In this document: piece by piece, positions 1 to 8,427 of the stretch | How positions within the stretch are numbered: position 1 is the stretch's first letter | Layout: each line of letters begins with the position of its first letter | Origin: Danxiaibacter flavus | Lineage (GTDB): Bacteria > Bacteroidota > Bacteroidia > Chitinophagales > Chitinophagaceae | Reading direction: 5' to 3' | NCBI RefSeq assembly: GCF_041060425.1 | Contig: NZ_JAULBC010000002.1 | Coordinates: forward strand, 248,001 to 312,000 | Length of the DNA: 64,000 nucleotides | Notes under the pieces: generated by a model | Database searches by the model: none | The model's input: the letters and a program-made list of their open reading frames with translations, nothing else | Told to the model about the DNA's origin: nothing | Position numbers and translations under genes: made by a program

Positions 1-2
1 AA

Positions 3-1655
3 TGGTCTGCTATTTACAATTCTTACAAACTCGCATACCTGAAAGAAGGCTATATCATCATCACACAAGATGTACGCGGCCGTTGGATGAGCGAGGGAGA
101 ATTTGTAGATGTGCGTCCTTTTAATCCGGCAAAAAAGACAAAAACAGATATTGACGAATCAAGCGATACCTATGATGCTATCGACTGGTTAGTGAAAAAC
201 ATTCCGGGCAACAATGGCAAAGTAGGTGTATTTGGTATTTCCTACCCCGGCTTCTACTCTACCATGGCAGCAGCAAGCAACCACCCTGCATTAAAAGCAG
301 TGAGTCCGCAGGCACCGGTAACCAACTGGTTCATCGGAGATGACTTTCACCATAATGGTGCATTCTTTTTTTTAGATGGATTTGCCTTTTATAACTCGTT
401 CGGAAAGCCAAGACCGCAGCCTACAACAGTAGGCCCCAAAGGATTTGAATATTATACCAAAGACAACTATAAATTCTACCTGGAAACAGGCGCTTTGAAG
501 AATTTTGCTAAGCTGATGGGCGACAGTATCAAGTTCTGGAAAGATCTTTACAGTCATCCTAATTATGACGATTTCTGGAAAGCGCGTGATGCAAGAAACG
601 CGACAAAAGTGCTGGAACCAGCGATGCTTTGGGTTGGCGGAAACTTTGATGCAGAAGACAACTGGGGAGCATGGAATGCTTACCTCGCTGCTGAAAAGAA
701 CAACATAGGAAAAGCGTTCAATAAGATTGTAATGGGTCCCTGGTATCACGGACAATGGGCAAGCAAGGATGGCACTCATTTAGGCAACGTTCGTTTTGGA
801 TCAAACACATCAGAGTGGTATCAGCAAAACATAGAGATTCCTTTCTTTAATTATTACCTGCAGGGCAAAGGAGACATTTCTTCCATACCAGAAGCAAGTA
901 TTTTCATCACAGGTGCTAACGAGTGGAAACAATTCCAGCAATGGCCTCCTGCCGGAAAAGAAGATAAAGCGATTTATCTGCAAGCCAATCAGCAACTGTC
1001 ATGGAACAAACCTTCGGGACAGAAAAGCTTTAGTGAATATACCAGTGATCCCGGCAAGCCGGTTCCTTACACTGAAGATGTACACTTCGACAGAACAAGA
1101 GAATACATGACAGATGACCAGCGTTTTGCTGCGCGCAGACCAGATGTATTGGTATTTCAGACAGATTCATTAACAGAAGACGTTACGGTTACAGGTAATG
1201 TTGTTGCGGATCTGTTTACCAGCATTTCTACAACCGATGCCGACTTTGTAGTAAAACTGATCGATGTGTTCCCCGACAATTTTGCTTACGGCGATGAAGA
1301 ACCGCAGCAACGCAAAACTGCTCCTAAAAGCTACACCATGAGCGGCTACCAGATGCTGGTTCATGGCGAAGTATTCAGAGGCCGTTTCCGCAATAGCTTT
1401 GAAAAACCGGTTGCATTTACACCCGGCAAGGTTGAAAATGTAAAGTACAAGTTGGGGGATGTTGCACACACGTTCAAAAAAGGCCACCGCATAATGGTGC
1501 AGATCCAAAGCACATGGTTCCCGTTGGTTGACAGAAACCCTCAACAGTTTGTCGACATCTACCATTGCGATGACAAAGACTTCATTAAAAGCGATATCAA
1601 AATATTTCATGATGGTGTGAATGCCAGCAAGATCATTCTGCCAGTGCTGAAATAG
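3..1655 (+). CDS. CocE/NonD (S15-type) alpha/beta hydrolase, 5' end cut by window
   Basis: Probable secreted or periplasmic serine hydrolase of the X-Pro dipeptidyl-peptidase (S15)/CocE/alpha-amino-acid ester hydrolase superfamily, which cleaves acyl esters or peptide amides. The frame is open from base 3, and the codons before the first visible ATG (87) already read as family sequence (QDVRGRWMSEGEF), so the real start lies left of the window and 87 is internal. The nucleophile motif GISYPGFY is at codons around 230-255, the likely acid is the Asp in GGNFDAEDN, and the likely His is in GPWYHGQW. The C-terminal half has the beta-sandwich pattern of the family (VTGNVVADLF, GHRIMVQIQSTWFP). Beta-lactam acylase-like esterases are close relatives, so the substrate cannot be assigned. 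A terminator follows at 1761. Confidence 0.9.
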   Translation, partial: WSAIYNSYKLAYLKEGYIIITQDVRGRWMSEGEFVDVRPFNPAKKTKTDIDESSDTYDAIDWLVKNIPGNNGKVGVFGISYPGFYSTMAAASNHPALKAVSPQAPVTNWFIGDDFHHNGAFFFLDGFAFYNSFGKPRPQPTTVGPKGFEYYTKDNYKFYLETGALKNFAKLMGDSIKFWKDLYSHPNYDDFWKARDARNATKVLEPAMLWVGGNFDAEDNWGAWNAYLAAEKNNIGKAFNKIVMGPWYHGQWASKDGTHLGNVRFGSNTSEWYQQNIEIPFFNYYLQGKGDISSIPEASIFITGANEWKQFQQWPPAGKEDKAIYLQANQQLSWNKPSGQKSFSEYTSDPGKPVPYTEDVHFDRTREYMTDDQRFAARRPDVLVFQTDSLTEDVTVTGNVVADLFTSISTTDADFVVKLIDVFPDNFAYGDEEPQQRKTAPKSYTMSGYQMLVHGEVFRGRFRNSFEKPVAFTPGKVENVKYKLGDVAHTFKKGHRIMVQIQSTWFPLVDRNPQQFVDIYHCDDKDFIKSDIKIFHDGVNASKIILPVLK

Positions 1656-1666
1656 CTGTGAGCGGG

Positions 1667-1924
1667 CAGGTATCAGGTGTCAGGTATGAGGTATAAGGCT
1701 TGAGGCCTGATGTTATGCGTCCTTAAGAAAACTGCATTAACCTGATAAAGGTGTTTAAAAAGCCATTTTGCAAATTAAGCAAAATGGCTTTTTATTTCGG
1801 TTTAACAAATTGTCAGGATACCTTACATCTTATGCCTTATACCTACGTTAGACGTTATACTCTTAACCTGAAACCTGATACCTGACACCTGATACCCAAA
1901 GCTAAAAGCTGACAGCCCATAGCT
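1667..1924. repeat. Intergenic repeat arrays around a terminator (1656-1979 gap)
   Basis: The 324-base gap between the hydrolase and hsdR has no gene. It holds degenerate tandem GGTATCAGGTGTCAGGTATGAGG units (1667-1703), a terminator hairpin, then the complementary family ACCTGATACCTGACACCTGATACC (1866-1898) and an AGCTAAAAGCTGACAGC stretch to 1924. The first and third blocks are roughly reverse complements, so the transcript could fold into a long imperfect stem around the terminator. Confidence 0.7.
1761..1795 (+). terminator. Intrinsic terminator after the S15 hydrolase
   Basis: A perfect 10-bp stem, AGCCATTTTG/CAAAATGGCT, with a 9-nt loop is followed by a T run. An A run precedes it, so weak function on the opposite strand is possible. 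Confidence 0.85.
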
Positions 1925-1927
1925 ATT

Positions 1928-1959
1928 TTTGCTCATTTCCCACTAAACCTTTACTTTAG
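1928..1959 (+). promoter_or_regulatory. Candidate Bacteroidota promoter for hsdR
   Basis: TTTG at 1928-1931 and TACTTTAG at 1952-1959 (one mismatch to TAnnTTTG) are 20 bp apart, matching the Bacteroidota -33/-7 arrangement. The -7 box ends 20 bp before the hsdR start. Low-information motifs, so tentative. Confidence 0.35.
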
Positions 1960-1979
1960 CCATTCTTAACCTCTAGGCT

Positions 1980-4775
1980 TTGACTAACCAGAATCCTGAA
2001 CAACTTGCCCGCGATGAAATAGACAGACAGCTGCTTGCCAGTGGCTGGCTTATTCAAAACAAAAATCAAATCAATTTAAGTGCAGGTGTTGGCGTTGCAG
2101 TTAGAGAATATCAAACCGATATTGGCCCTGCTGATTATGCATTGTTTGTAAACAGGCAGGCTGTTGGTATTATTGAAGCCAAGCGGGCAGACGAAGGCGT
2201 TCGCCTTACCATGCACGAAGATCAGACCGAAGGTTATGCAACTGCAAAGCTGAAATACCTGAACAACCAACCTTTATTCTTTGGATACGAAAGCACAGGT
2301 GAAGTAACCCGCTTTACCGATTATCGCGATAGGAAGCCCCGTTCAAGACCTGTGTTTACTTTCCACCGCCCGGAAACATTTTCCAACTGGTTAAAGCAGG
2401 ATAAATCATTGCGCACAAGATTGCATGATCTGCCCGCACTGCCGGAACAAGGTTTAAGGGATTGCCAGATCGCAGCTATTAATAACCTGGAAAAATCTTT
2501 TAAGCAGGCAAAGCCGCTGGCTTTAATCCAGATGGCTACCGGTAGCGGCAAAACATTTACGGCCATTACTTTTATTTATCGTCTGCTTAAATATGCCAAA
2601 GCCGGCCGCATTTTGTTTTTGGTTGATACAAAGAACCTTGGAGAACAGGCAGAGCAGGAATTTATGAGCTTCCTGCCGAACGATGATAACCGCAAGTTCA
2701 CAGAGCTTTATCCCGTTACACGTTTAAAGAGCAGTTATATTCCGGCTGATAATAAGGTGTACATTTCAACCATTCAACGTATGTATTCCATTTTAAAGGG
2801 AACTGAACTGGATGAAAGTGCGGAAGAAGAAAATCCGAACGAGCATTTTGCAACCAAAGAACCATTACCGGTTGTTTACAATAAAGAGATCCCCATTGAG
2901 TTTTTTGATTTCATTGTAATTGATGAATGCCATCGCAGCATTTACAATTTATGGAAACAGGTACTCGACTATTTTGATGCGTTTCAAATTGGTTTGACGG
3001 CCACACCTGACAACCGCACTTTTGGCTATTTCCATCAAAACCTGGTAAGCGATTATGGCTATGAAAAAGCCGTGATTGATGGCGTATTGGTTCCGTACAA
3101 CGTATTCACCATAGAAACGAAGATCACGCAAAAAGGTGGTGCCATCAAGATGGGTGAAATGGTAGATAAACGCGAACGTTTAACAAGACGAAAATTCTGG
3201 GAAGCAGTAGATGAAGATATTGAATACAACGGACGTCAACTGGACCGGGATATCGTAAATAAAAGCCAGATCCGAACCATTATCAAGGCCGTAAAAGAAA
3301 ATCTGCCCGCTATGTTTCCGGATCGCTTTGTACCCGATGAAGGCGGTGGCGAAGCGGTTTTTGAAGTGCCTAAAACGCTCATATTTGCGAAAACGGACAG
3401 CCATGCGGAAGACATTATTGAAATAGTGCGCGAGGAATTTGGTGAGGAAAATAAGTTTTGCAAAAAGATCACTTATCAAAGTAAAGAAGACCCAAAAACA
3501 ATTCTCAGCGAATTTCGTAATGGGTATTTTCCACGGATTGCTGTAACGGTAGATATGATTGCTACAGGTACAGATATTCGTCCGCTGGAAGTATTGTTGT
3601 TTATGCGTGATGTAAAAAGCCGCAGCTATTATGAGCAAATGAAAGGCCGCGGCACAAGAACCTGTGGAGTGGAGCAATTAAAATCTACAGGTAAGGGAGC
3701 CAAATACAACAAAGATCATTTTGTGATCATTGATGCTATTGGTGTAGAGCAAAGCCAGAAAACAGACAGCCGGCCTTTGGAGAAAAAGCCCGGTATGAGT
3801 TTGAAGGACCTGTTGCAAAATGTGGCGATGGGCAACACACAGGAAGACATAGTGACGACGCTGGCGAACCGTTTAATACGGCTGGACAAACAGATCAACG
3901 ATAAAGAAAAAGCAACCTTTGCCGGACATGCCAATGGCCAGAATATTCACCATGTAGTAAAGGAATTGTTGAATGCCTATGATCCTGATACGGTGGAAGG
4001 CTTAAGGCAAAAGGCAGCGGCCGAAAAGCCAGACGCATCGCCCAATGAAATAAACGAGCAAGTTGCTACTTACCATTCCCGCATAGTTGAGCAGGCAGTA
4101 GAAATATTTAACAACCCGGAATTGCGCAACTATATTCTGGATGTGCGCAAGAAATACGACCAGGTGATCGACCATATCAATTTAGATGAGATCACGAATA
4201 TTGGTTGGGTAAAAGACCGGCAGGCTGCTGCTGAGGGCACTATCAGCAATTTTAAGGCATGGATAGAAGCGCATAAGGATGCGATCACCGCCTTGCAGAT
4301 CTTTTACAGCCAGCCCTACCGCCGCCGTGAGCTTACTTACAACATGATAAAAGAGCTTTGTGAAAAAATAAAAACAGAGCAACCTTTGCTGGCGCCTGTG
4401 GAAGTGTGGAAGGCTTATGAGCAATTAAAACAGGCAGATGGCTCTGCAAAAAATGAATTGACTGCATTGGTCAGCATTCTCCGCTATAACAGCGGCATAG
4501 ATGAAAAGCTGACGGTGTATGATAAAATGGTTGATAAAAATTTTCAGCAATGGATCTTAAAACAGAATGCCGGCCAGCATAACCGTTTTACCGAAGAACA
4601 AATGCGGTGGCTGCGCATGATAAAAGATTATATAGCCAACAGCTTTCATGTTGAGAAAGATGATTTTGAACTTGACCCGTTTAATAGAAATGGTGGTTTA
4701 AGCAGGTTTTACCAGTTGTTTAGAGAAGAGTATGAAAAGATTTTGGATGAGTTGAATGAGGTGCTGGTGGCGTAG
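1980..4775 (+). CDS. hsdR: Type I restriction endonuclease subunit R
   Basis: Motor and nuclease subunit of a type I restriction-modification complex. It translocates DNA using ATP and cuts when it meets unmethylated recognition sites. Visible in 931 residues: an N-terminal HSDR_N nuclease with the D...ExK pattern (GPADYALF ... GIIEAKR, about 45-70), Walker A MATGSGKT (about 185), DEAD-like DECHRS (about 315), and helicase motifs V/VI in ATGTDIRPLE ... QMKGRGTRT (about 525-560). The long helical C-terminus probably docks on HsdM/HsdS. The start is TTG: an in-frame TAG lies six bases upstream and the first internal ATG is far into the nuclease domain. It opens the cassette, but hsdS and hsdM are separated from it by unrelated genes. 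Confidence 0.96.
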   Translation: MTNQNPEQLARDEIDRQLLASGWLIQNKNQINLSAGVGVAVREYQTDIGPADYALFVNRQAVGIIEAKRADEGVRLTMHEDQTEGYATAKLKYLNNQPLFFGYESTGEVTRFTDYRDRKPRSRPVFTFHRPETFSNWLKQDKSLRTRLHDLPALPEQGLRDCQIAAINNLEKSFKQAKPLALIQMATGSGKTFTAITFIYRLLKYAKAGRILFLVDTKNLGEQAEQEFMSFLPNDDNRKFTELYPVTRLKSSYIPADNKVYISTIQRMYSILKGTELDESAEEENPNEHFATKEPLPVVYNKEIPIEFFDFIVIDECHRSIYNLWKQVLDYFDAFQIGLTATPDNRTFGYFHQNLVSDYGYEKAVIDGVLVPYNVFTIETKITQKGGAIKMGEMVDKRERLTRRKFWEAVDEDIEYNGRQLDRDIVNKSQIRTIIKAVKENLPAMFPDRFVPDEGGGEAVFEVPKTLIFAKTDSHAEDIIEIVREEFGEENKFCKKITYQSKEDPKTILSEFRNGYFPRIAVTVDMIATGTDIRPLEVLLFMRDVKSRSYYEQMKGRGTRTCGVEQLKSTGKGAKYNKDHFVIIDAIGVEQSQKTDSRPLEKKPGMSLKDLLQNVAMGNTQEDIVTTLANRLIRLDKQINDKEKATFAGHANGQNIHHVVKELLNAYDPDTVEGLRQKAAAEKPDASPNEINEQVATYHSRIVEQAVEIFNNPELRNYILDVRKKYDQVIDHINLDEITNIGWVKDRQAAAEGTISNFKAWIEAHKDAITALQIFYSQPYRRRELTYNMIKELCEKIKTEQPLLAPVEVWKAYEQLKQADGSAKNELTALVSILRYNSGIDEKLTVYDKMVDKNFQQWILKQNAGQHNRFTEEQMRWLRMIKDYIANSFHVEKDDFELDPFNRNGGLSRFYQLFREEYEKILDELNEVLVA

Positions 4776-4854
4776 ACAAAAACGTGTTGATTTTATATAA
4801 CTATTGAAAAAAAAAAATACTTATTGTTTGTTACACCCTTTAAAACCCTTTTAC

Positions 4855-5760
4855 ATGACCTGGAACAAAAATGTGTTAAAAGAGCCGCCTGGCAATGAAT
4901 GGGGCGGTACCTGGACTCACAAAAAATTACAGGCTTTTAGCAAGTATGTATGGGCATATCTTGCAATAATGAAAAAGTACAACTATTGGCAAACAATATA
5001 TTTTGATGGCTTTGCTGGCAGTGGTACCAGGAATAAAGAAACAAAAACCGAGTTATACAAACAATTAAGTCTTACAGAAGATGAAGAGAATTTATATAAG
5101 GGTGCTGCAGAACTAATATTGAATACTTCAATTGAACATCAATTCGATTTTTATTATTTCATAGATTTAAATGAATCTTCTCTTGAGAAATTAAAAGCAA
5201 CACTTCAAAAATTAGATGCCGCAAAAAATAAAAAGCTAGTATTTAAGCCTGGAGATTCCAATCAATGGATCAAAGAATTAGCAACAGTTATGAAAACGCA
5301 TCCCAGTAAATATGCATCATTAATTTTGCTGGATCCTTTTGGCATGCAAATAAATTGGGAATCAATAGCCGCTTTAAAAGACACCAGATCTGATGTTTGG
5401 ATTTTGGTACCTACTGGCGTTATCGTAAACAGGTTACTGGATAAAGCGGGTAAATTAACTCACCTTGATAAGTTGCAATCCTTTTTTGGGCTGAATGAAG
5501 AAGAAATAAGGAGCAGGTTTTATAAAAAGGAACATAAACAAACGCTTTTTGGTGACGAGGAAGTAGTTGAGAAAGTTTCCAGGCCTATTGAATTAATTGC
5601 AGAAATTTACATTGAACGCTTAAAAACAATCTGGAAAGAAGTTACTGATAAACCGCTTGTACTAAAAAATTCAATGAATACACCGATCTTTCATTTTGTT
5701 TTTGCGTCAAATAATAAAAATGCAGTAAAAATTGCAAAAGATATAATTAAATCAATCTAA
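4855..5760 (+). CDS. tcmP: Three-Cys-motif partner protein (TcmP)
   Basis: Member of the TcmP family, named because its genes sit beside genes for three-cysteine Gp37/Gp68-like proteins; the molecular role is not settled. The sequence looks like a Rossmann methyltransferase fold: FDGFAGSGT (about residue 47) resembles motif I, FYYFIDLNESSL supplies an acidic strand end, and LILLDPFGM (about 157) resembles motif IV. The ATG at 4855 is chosen because family-like sequence begins there (NEWGGTWTHKKL); a TTG at 4804 would add 17 residues. It is more AT-rich than hsdR and hsdM, suggesting insertion into the cassette. The next gene starts one base after its stop, so the pair is probably co-translated. 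Confidence 0.85.
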   Translation: MTWNKNVLKEPPGNEWGGTWTHKKLQAFSKYVWAYLAIMKKYNYWQTIYFDGFAGSGTRNKETKTELYKQLSLTEDEENLYKGAAELILNTSIEHQFDFYYFIDLNESSLEKLKATLQKLDAAKNKKLVFKPGDSNQWIKELATVMKTHPSKYASLILLDPFGMQINWESIAALKDTRSDVWILVPTGVIVNRLLDKAGKLTHLDKLQSFFGLNEEEIRSRFYKKEHKQTLFGDEEVVEKVSRPIELIAEIYIERLKTIWKEVTDKPLVLKNSMNTPIFHFVFASNNKNAVKIAKDIIKSI

Positions 5761-5761
5761 C

Positions 5762-6505
5762 ATGGCACAATCAAGTATAGAATGGACTGAGATGACGTGG
5801 AATCCTGTAACTGGTTGTACTAAAATATCCGCCGGTTGCAAATATTGTTATGCAGAAGTAATGGCAAAGCGGTTACAAGCTATGGGCATCGAAAAATATA
5901 AACATGCTTTTAAACTTGCATTGCACGAAGATGCCTTGCAAATACCTTACACATGGAAAAAACAGAAAGTTGTATTTGTAAACTCAATGAGTGATCTGTT
6001 TCACAAAGATGTGCCGCTTTCCTTTATCCAAAAGGTTTTTAAAACAATGCGGGAAAACCCGCAACATACTTTCCAGGTGTTGACAAAAAGAGCCGACAGG
6101 CTATTAGAACTACATGAACAGCTTCCATGGCCACATAATATATGGATGGGCGTATCTGTAGAAGATAAAAGAGTAATGCATAGGATTGATGAATTGAGGC
6201 AAACCAATGCCCGGACAAAATTTCTATCCTGCGAACCGTTGATCGGTGAACTACCTGACATGAATCTTACAAATATTGATTGGGTAATTGTAGGTGGTGA
6301 AAGCGGACGAAAAGCCAGACCGATGAACGAGGATTGGGTATTGGATATCATGGACCAATGCCAAATGGCTGACGTTGCATTCTTCTTTAAACAGTGGGGA
6401 GGTACAAATAAGAAGAAAACAGGACGATTATTAAAAGGAAGGACTTATGATGAAATGCCAGAATTTAATGTAGAAGAATTACAAGTAGGAAGCATTATTG
6501 AGTAA
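5762..6505 (+). CDS. Phage Gp37/Gp68-like three-Cys protein (DUF5131)
   Basis: 247-residue protein of the Gp37/Gp68 (DUF5131) family. Near its N-terminus it has three cysteines spaced C-x6-C-x2-C (Cys19, Cys26, Cys29 in TGCTKISAGCKYCYA), reminiscent of radical-SAM iron-sulfur sites though not the canonical CxxxCxxC. Other family stretches are FVNSMSDLFHKDVP, FQVLTKRADRL, IWMGVSVED, SCEPLIGEL, VIVGGESGRKARPM and FFFKQWGG, suggesting a complete TIM-barrel-like protein. It is paired with TcmP as the family rule predicts. Reaction and substrate are unknown; its location inside an RM cassette hints at nucleic-acid modification or defence, which is inference. Confidence 0.88.
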   Translation: MAQSSIEWTEMTWNPVTGCTKISAGCKYCYAEVMAKRLQAMGIEKYKHAFKLALHEDALQIPYTWKKQKVVFVNSMSDLFHKDVPLSFIQKVFKTMRENPQHTFQVLTKRADRLLELHEQLPWPHNIWMGVSVEDKRVMHRIDELRQTNARTKFLSCEPLIGELPDMNLTNIDWVIVGGESGRKARPMNEDWVLDIMDQCQMADVAFFFKQWGGTNKKKTGRLLKGRTYDEMPEFNVEELQVGSIIE

Positions 6506-6519
6506 TAAAGTAAATATTT

Positions 6520-6600
6520 TTTTGTGGGCCGGGCAGTAGTGCTACTATAAAGCATTGTTGCCTGCCCGACCCGGTCAGGCGGGCGTCGCACACTTGTACT
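6520..6600. repeat. GC-rich hairpin spacer before hsdS
   Basis: The 113-base gap between the three-Cys gene and hsdS contains a GC-rich dyad (GCCTGCCCGACC ... GGTCAGGCGGGC, about 6560-6585) that stands out against AT-rich flanks. It could be a weak terminator or an intergenic repeat. No ORF. Confidence 0.4.
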
Positions 6601-6618
6601 GGAAATTATTATTGAGCA

Positions 6619-7875
6619 ATGAGTGAAAAGCAAAAAATAAATCAGTTACCGAAAGATTGGAATTTTTTCAAGCTATCCGAAATCGGAAAAATTATTTCAG
6701 GAGGCACTCCCTCTACTGCAATTCCAGAATACTGGGGCGGAAACATCAGTTGGATATCACCAGCCGATTTGACTGGATATAAAAGAAAGGAAATTTCAAA
6801 AGGCGCAAAATCAATTACAGTCGACGGATTAAAAAATTCGTCAGCCAGACTGATGCCGAAAGGTTCCGTTTTATTTTCTTCAAGAGCTCCAATCGGGTAT
6901 GTAGCGATAGCATCAAATGAGATGGCGACCAATCAAGGTTTCAAAAGCATTATACCAAATGACCATACTGACAGTAATTATTTGTATTACTTTTTAAAGT
7001 CCGCGAAGCAAATGGCTGAAAGTGTTGCAAGTGGAACAACTTTTAAAGAAATATCGTTATCGAAATTTTCTGAATTAAACATCCCACTTCCTCCCTTACC
7101 CATCCAACAAGCCATTGTTTCCAAAATAGAAGAACTATTTAGTGAGTTAGACAAAGGCATAGAACAATTAAAAACCGCACAGCAGCAACTAAAAACCTAC
7201 CGCCAGGCGGTGTTGAAATGGGCGTTTGAGGGGAAGTTGACGAATGAGAATGTGAAGGATGGGGAATTGCCGGAGGGGTGGAAATGGGTGAAGCTAAATG
7301 AAATTGGCAAATGGACTGGCGGAGGAACTCCGTCAAAACAAAACTCAAAATTTTGGACAAGCGGCAATGTACTTTGGGTGTCTCCCAAAGACATGAAAAC
7401 AAACGTGATTCATGATACTCAGGATAAAATAACAAAAGAATCAATTGATCAGTCCTCTGCTAAGTTGATTAAAAAAGATTCGATACTTTTTGTGGTAAGA
7501 AGTGGAATCATCAGACGCACTCTTCCTATAGCGATCGCTGGAAAAGAGCTAACCACAAATCAAGATTTGCAATCGCTTACATTACATGACGCTAATCCTC
7601 TATTTGTATATTGGAATTGCATTGCAAATGAACAAGATATTAGAAACGAGTGTGCTAAAGATGGAACAACAGTCGACAATTTGGACGTACCAAGATTAAA
7701 AGCATACATTATTGTTGTTTGTTCGCCAGAAGAACAACAACAAGTTGTTCAAGAAATTGAAAGCCGCTTTAGTGTAGCCGATAAAATAGAGGAAAGCATA
7801 AACCAAAGTTTACAACAAGCAGAAGCGTTAAGGCAAAGCATACTGAAGAGGGCGTTTGAGGGAAAATTAATATAA
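6619..7875 (+). CDS. hsdS: Type I restriction-modification specificity subunit S
   Basis: DNA-recognition subunit that positions HsdM and HsdR on a bipartite target. 418 residues with the usual two half-subunits: TRD1 (1 to about 165, ISGGTPSTAIPEYWGG then SGTTFKEISLSKF and IPLPPLPIQQ), a central helical spacer ending YRQAVLKWAFEGKL (about 193-207), TRD2 (about 215-375, TGGGTPSKQNSKFW), and a C-terminal helix ending ALRQSILKRAFEGKL. The matching ends of the two spacers show the internal repeat. Codon use changes sharply at 7200-7290 (G-rich spacer against A-rich TRDs), a mosaic typical of domain shuffling. No inverted second hsdS copy is present, so no obvious shufflon. Confidence 0.95.
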   Translation: MSEKQKINQLPKDWNFFKLSEIGKIISGGTPSTAIPEYWGGNISWISPADLTGYKRKEISKGAKSITVDGLKNSSARLMPKGSVLFSSRAPIGYVAIASNEMATNQGFKSIIPNDHTDSNYLYYFLKSAKQMAESVASGTTFKEISLSKFSELNIPLPPLPIQQAIVSKIEELFSELDKGIEQLKTAQQQLKTYRQAVLKWAFEGKLTNENVKDGELPEGWKWVKLNEIGKWTGGGTPSKQNSKFWTSGNVLWVSPKDMKTNVIHDTQDKITKESIDQSSAKLIKKDSILFVVRSGIIRRTLPIAIAGKELTTNQDLQSLTLHDANPLFVYWNCIANEQDIRNECAKDGTTVDNLDVPRLKAYIIVVCSPEEQQQVVQEIESRFSVADKIEESINQSLQQAEALRQSILKRAFEGKLI

Positions 7876-7885
7876 ATAGAGAACT

Positions 7886-8215
7886 ATGGAAATTGAAAAA
7901 TACATACCACTTTGGAAAAAATATTTACCTGTAATAAGAATACAATTAAAGAATTCCTTGCAGAGAAATGCAACACTGCAACTAGATAAAACTGAATTTG
8001 AAGCAGCGGGTGACAGAGATTCAGCAGGATATACTTTTAATTTAAACATTGAAAAAGGCGAAGTCACTAATAAGATAAGAGGAACCGCCGTTGCACGAGA
8101 CTTACACAAAGTTTTAATCGCAAACTCAGCTATTAATGAGTTTTTAAAAGATAAAAAAGTGAACATAAATATGGGAAAAGATTTTATCTTAAAATTGAAA
8201 GCATCCTCGATGTAG
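7886..8215 (+). CDS. Small unknown protein between hsdS and the nuclease-like gene
   Basis: 109 residues, not recognised. It starts with ATG ten bases after hsdS and looks soluble: no signal peptide, no membrane segment, mixed charge, with helices predicted by eye at both ends (EKYIPLWKKYLPVIRIQLKN and AINEFLKDKKV). The middle has alternating beta-like stretches (AGYTFNLNIEKGEV). AT-rich like its downstream neighbours. The tight spacing to hsdS suggests co-transcription and a role linked to the RM complex or to the 540-residue protein that follows, but nothing in the sequence fixes a function. Confidence 0.7.
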   Translation: MEIEKYIPLWKKYLPVIRIQLKNSLQRNATLQLDKTEFEAAGDRDSAGYTFNLNIEKGEVTNKIRGTAVARDLHKVLIANSAINEFLKDKKVNINMGKDFILKLKASSM

Positions 8216-8221
8216 CAGTAA

Positions 8222-8317
8222 AATGATAGAAGCATCGTTCAAAGACTGCAATATGCAGAAGCAATAAGGCAAAATAATCTAAAGTCAGCGTATTTAGTTG
8301 GAGCCGATTTAATCTAA
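8222..8317 (+). pseudogene. Remnant of an hsdS 3' end
   Basis: Untranslated now (no start), but one frame reads LQYAEAIRQNNLKSAYL ... ADLI and then a stop, closely paralleling the last residues of the intact HsdS (LQQAEALRQSILKRAFEGKLI) about 350 bases upstream. This is best explained as the tail of a second or older specificity gene left by recombination. The remaining bases to 8427 show nothing further. Confidence 0.55.
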
Positions 8318-8427
8318 AAATGTAGCCGCGGCAATTGAACCAGAGCTACTTGTCCGAACAAAGATGATAAACAAATATATGAACGAACAGTTTATAAACA
8401 TTCTAAACCAAGTTAACTGCTATAATT

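Noticed and set aside
1170..1610. 146-codon minus-strand frame opposite the S15 hydrolase
   Set aside because: Antisense to the conserved C-terminal domain; no supporting motif.
4804..4854. Upstream TTG start for tcmP
   Set aside because: Adds 17 residues starting with a poly-Lys run from an A tract; the ATG at 4855 begins the family-like sequence. Not fully excluded.
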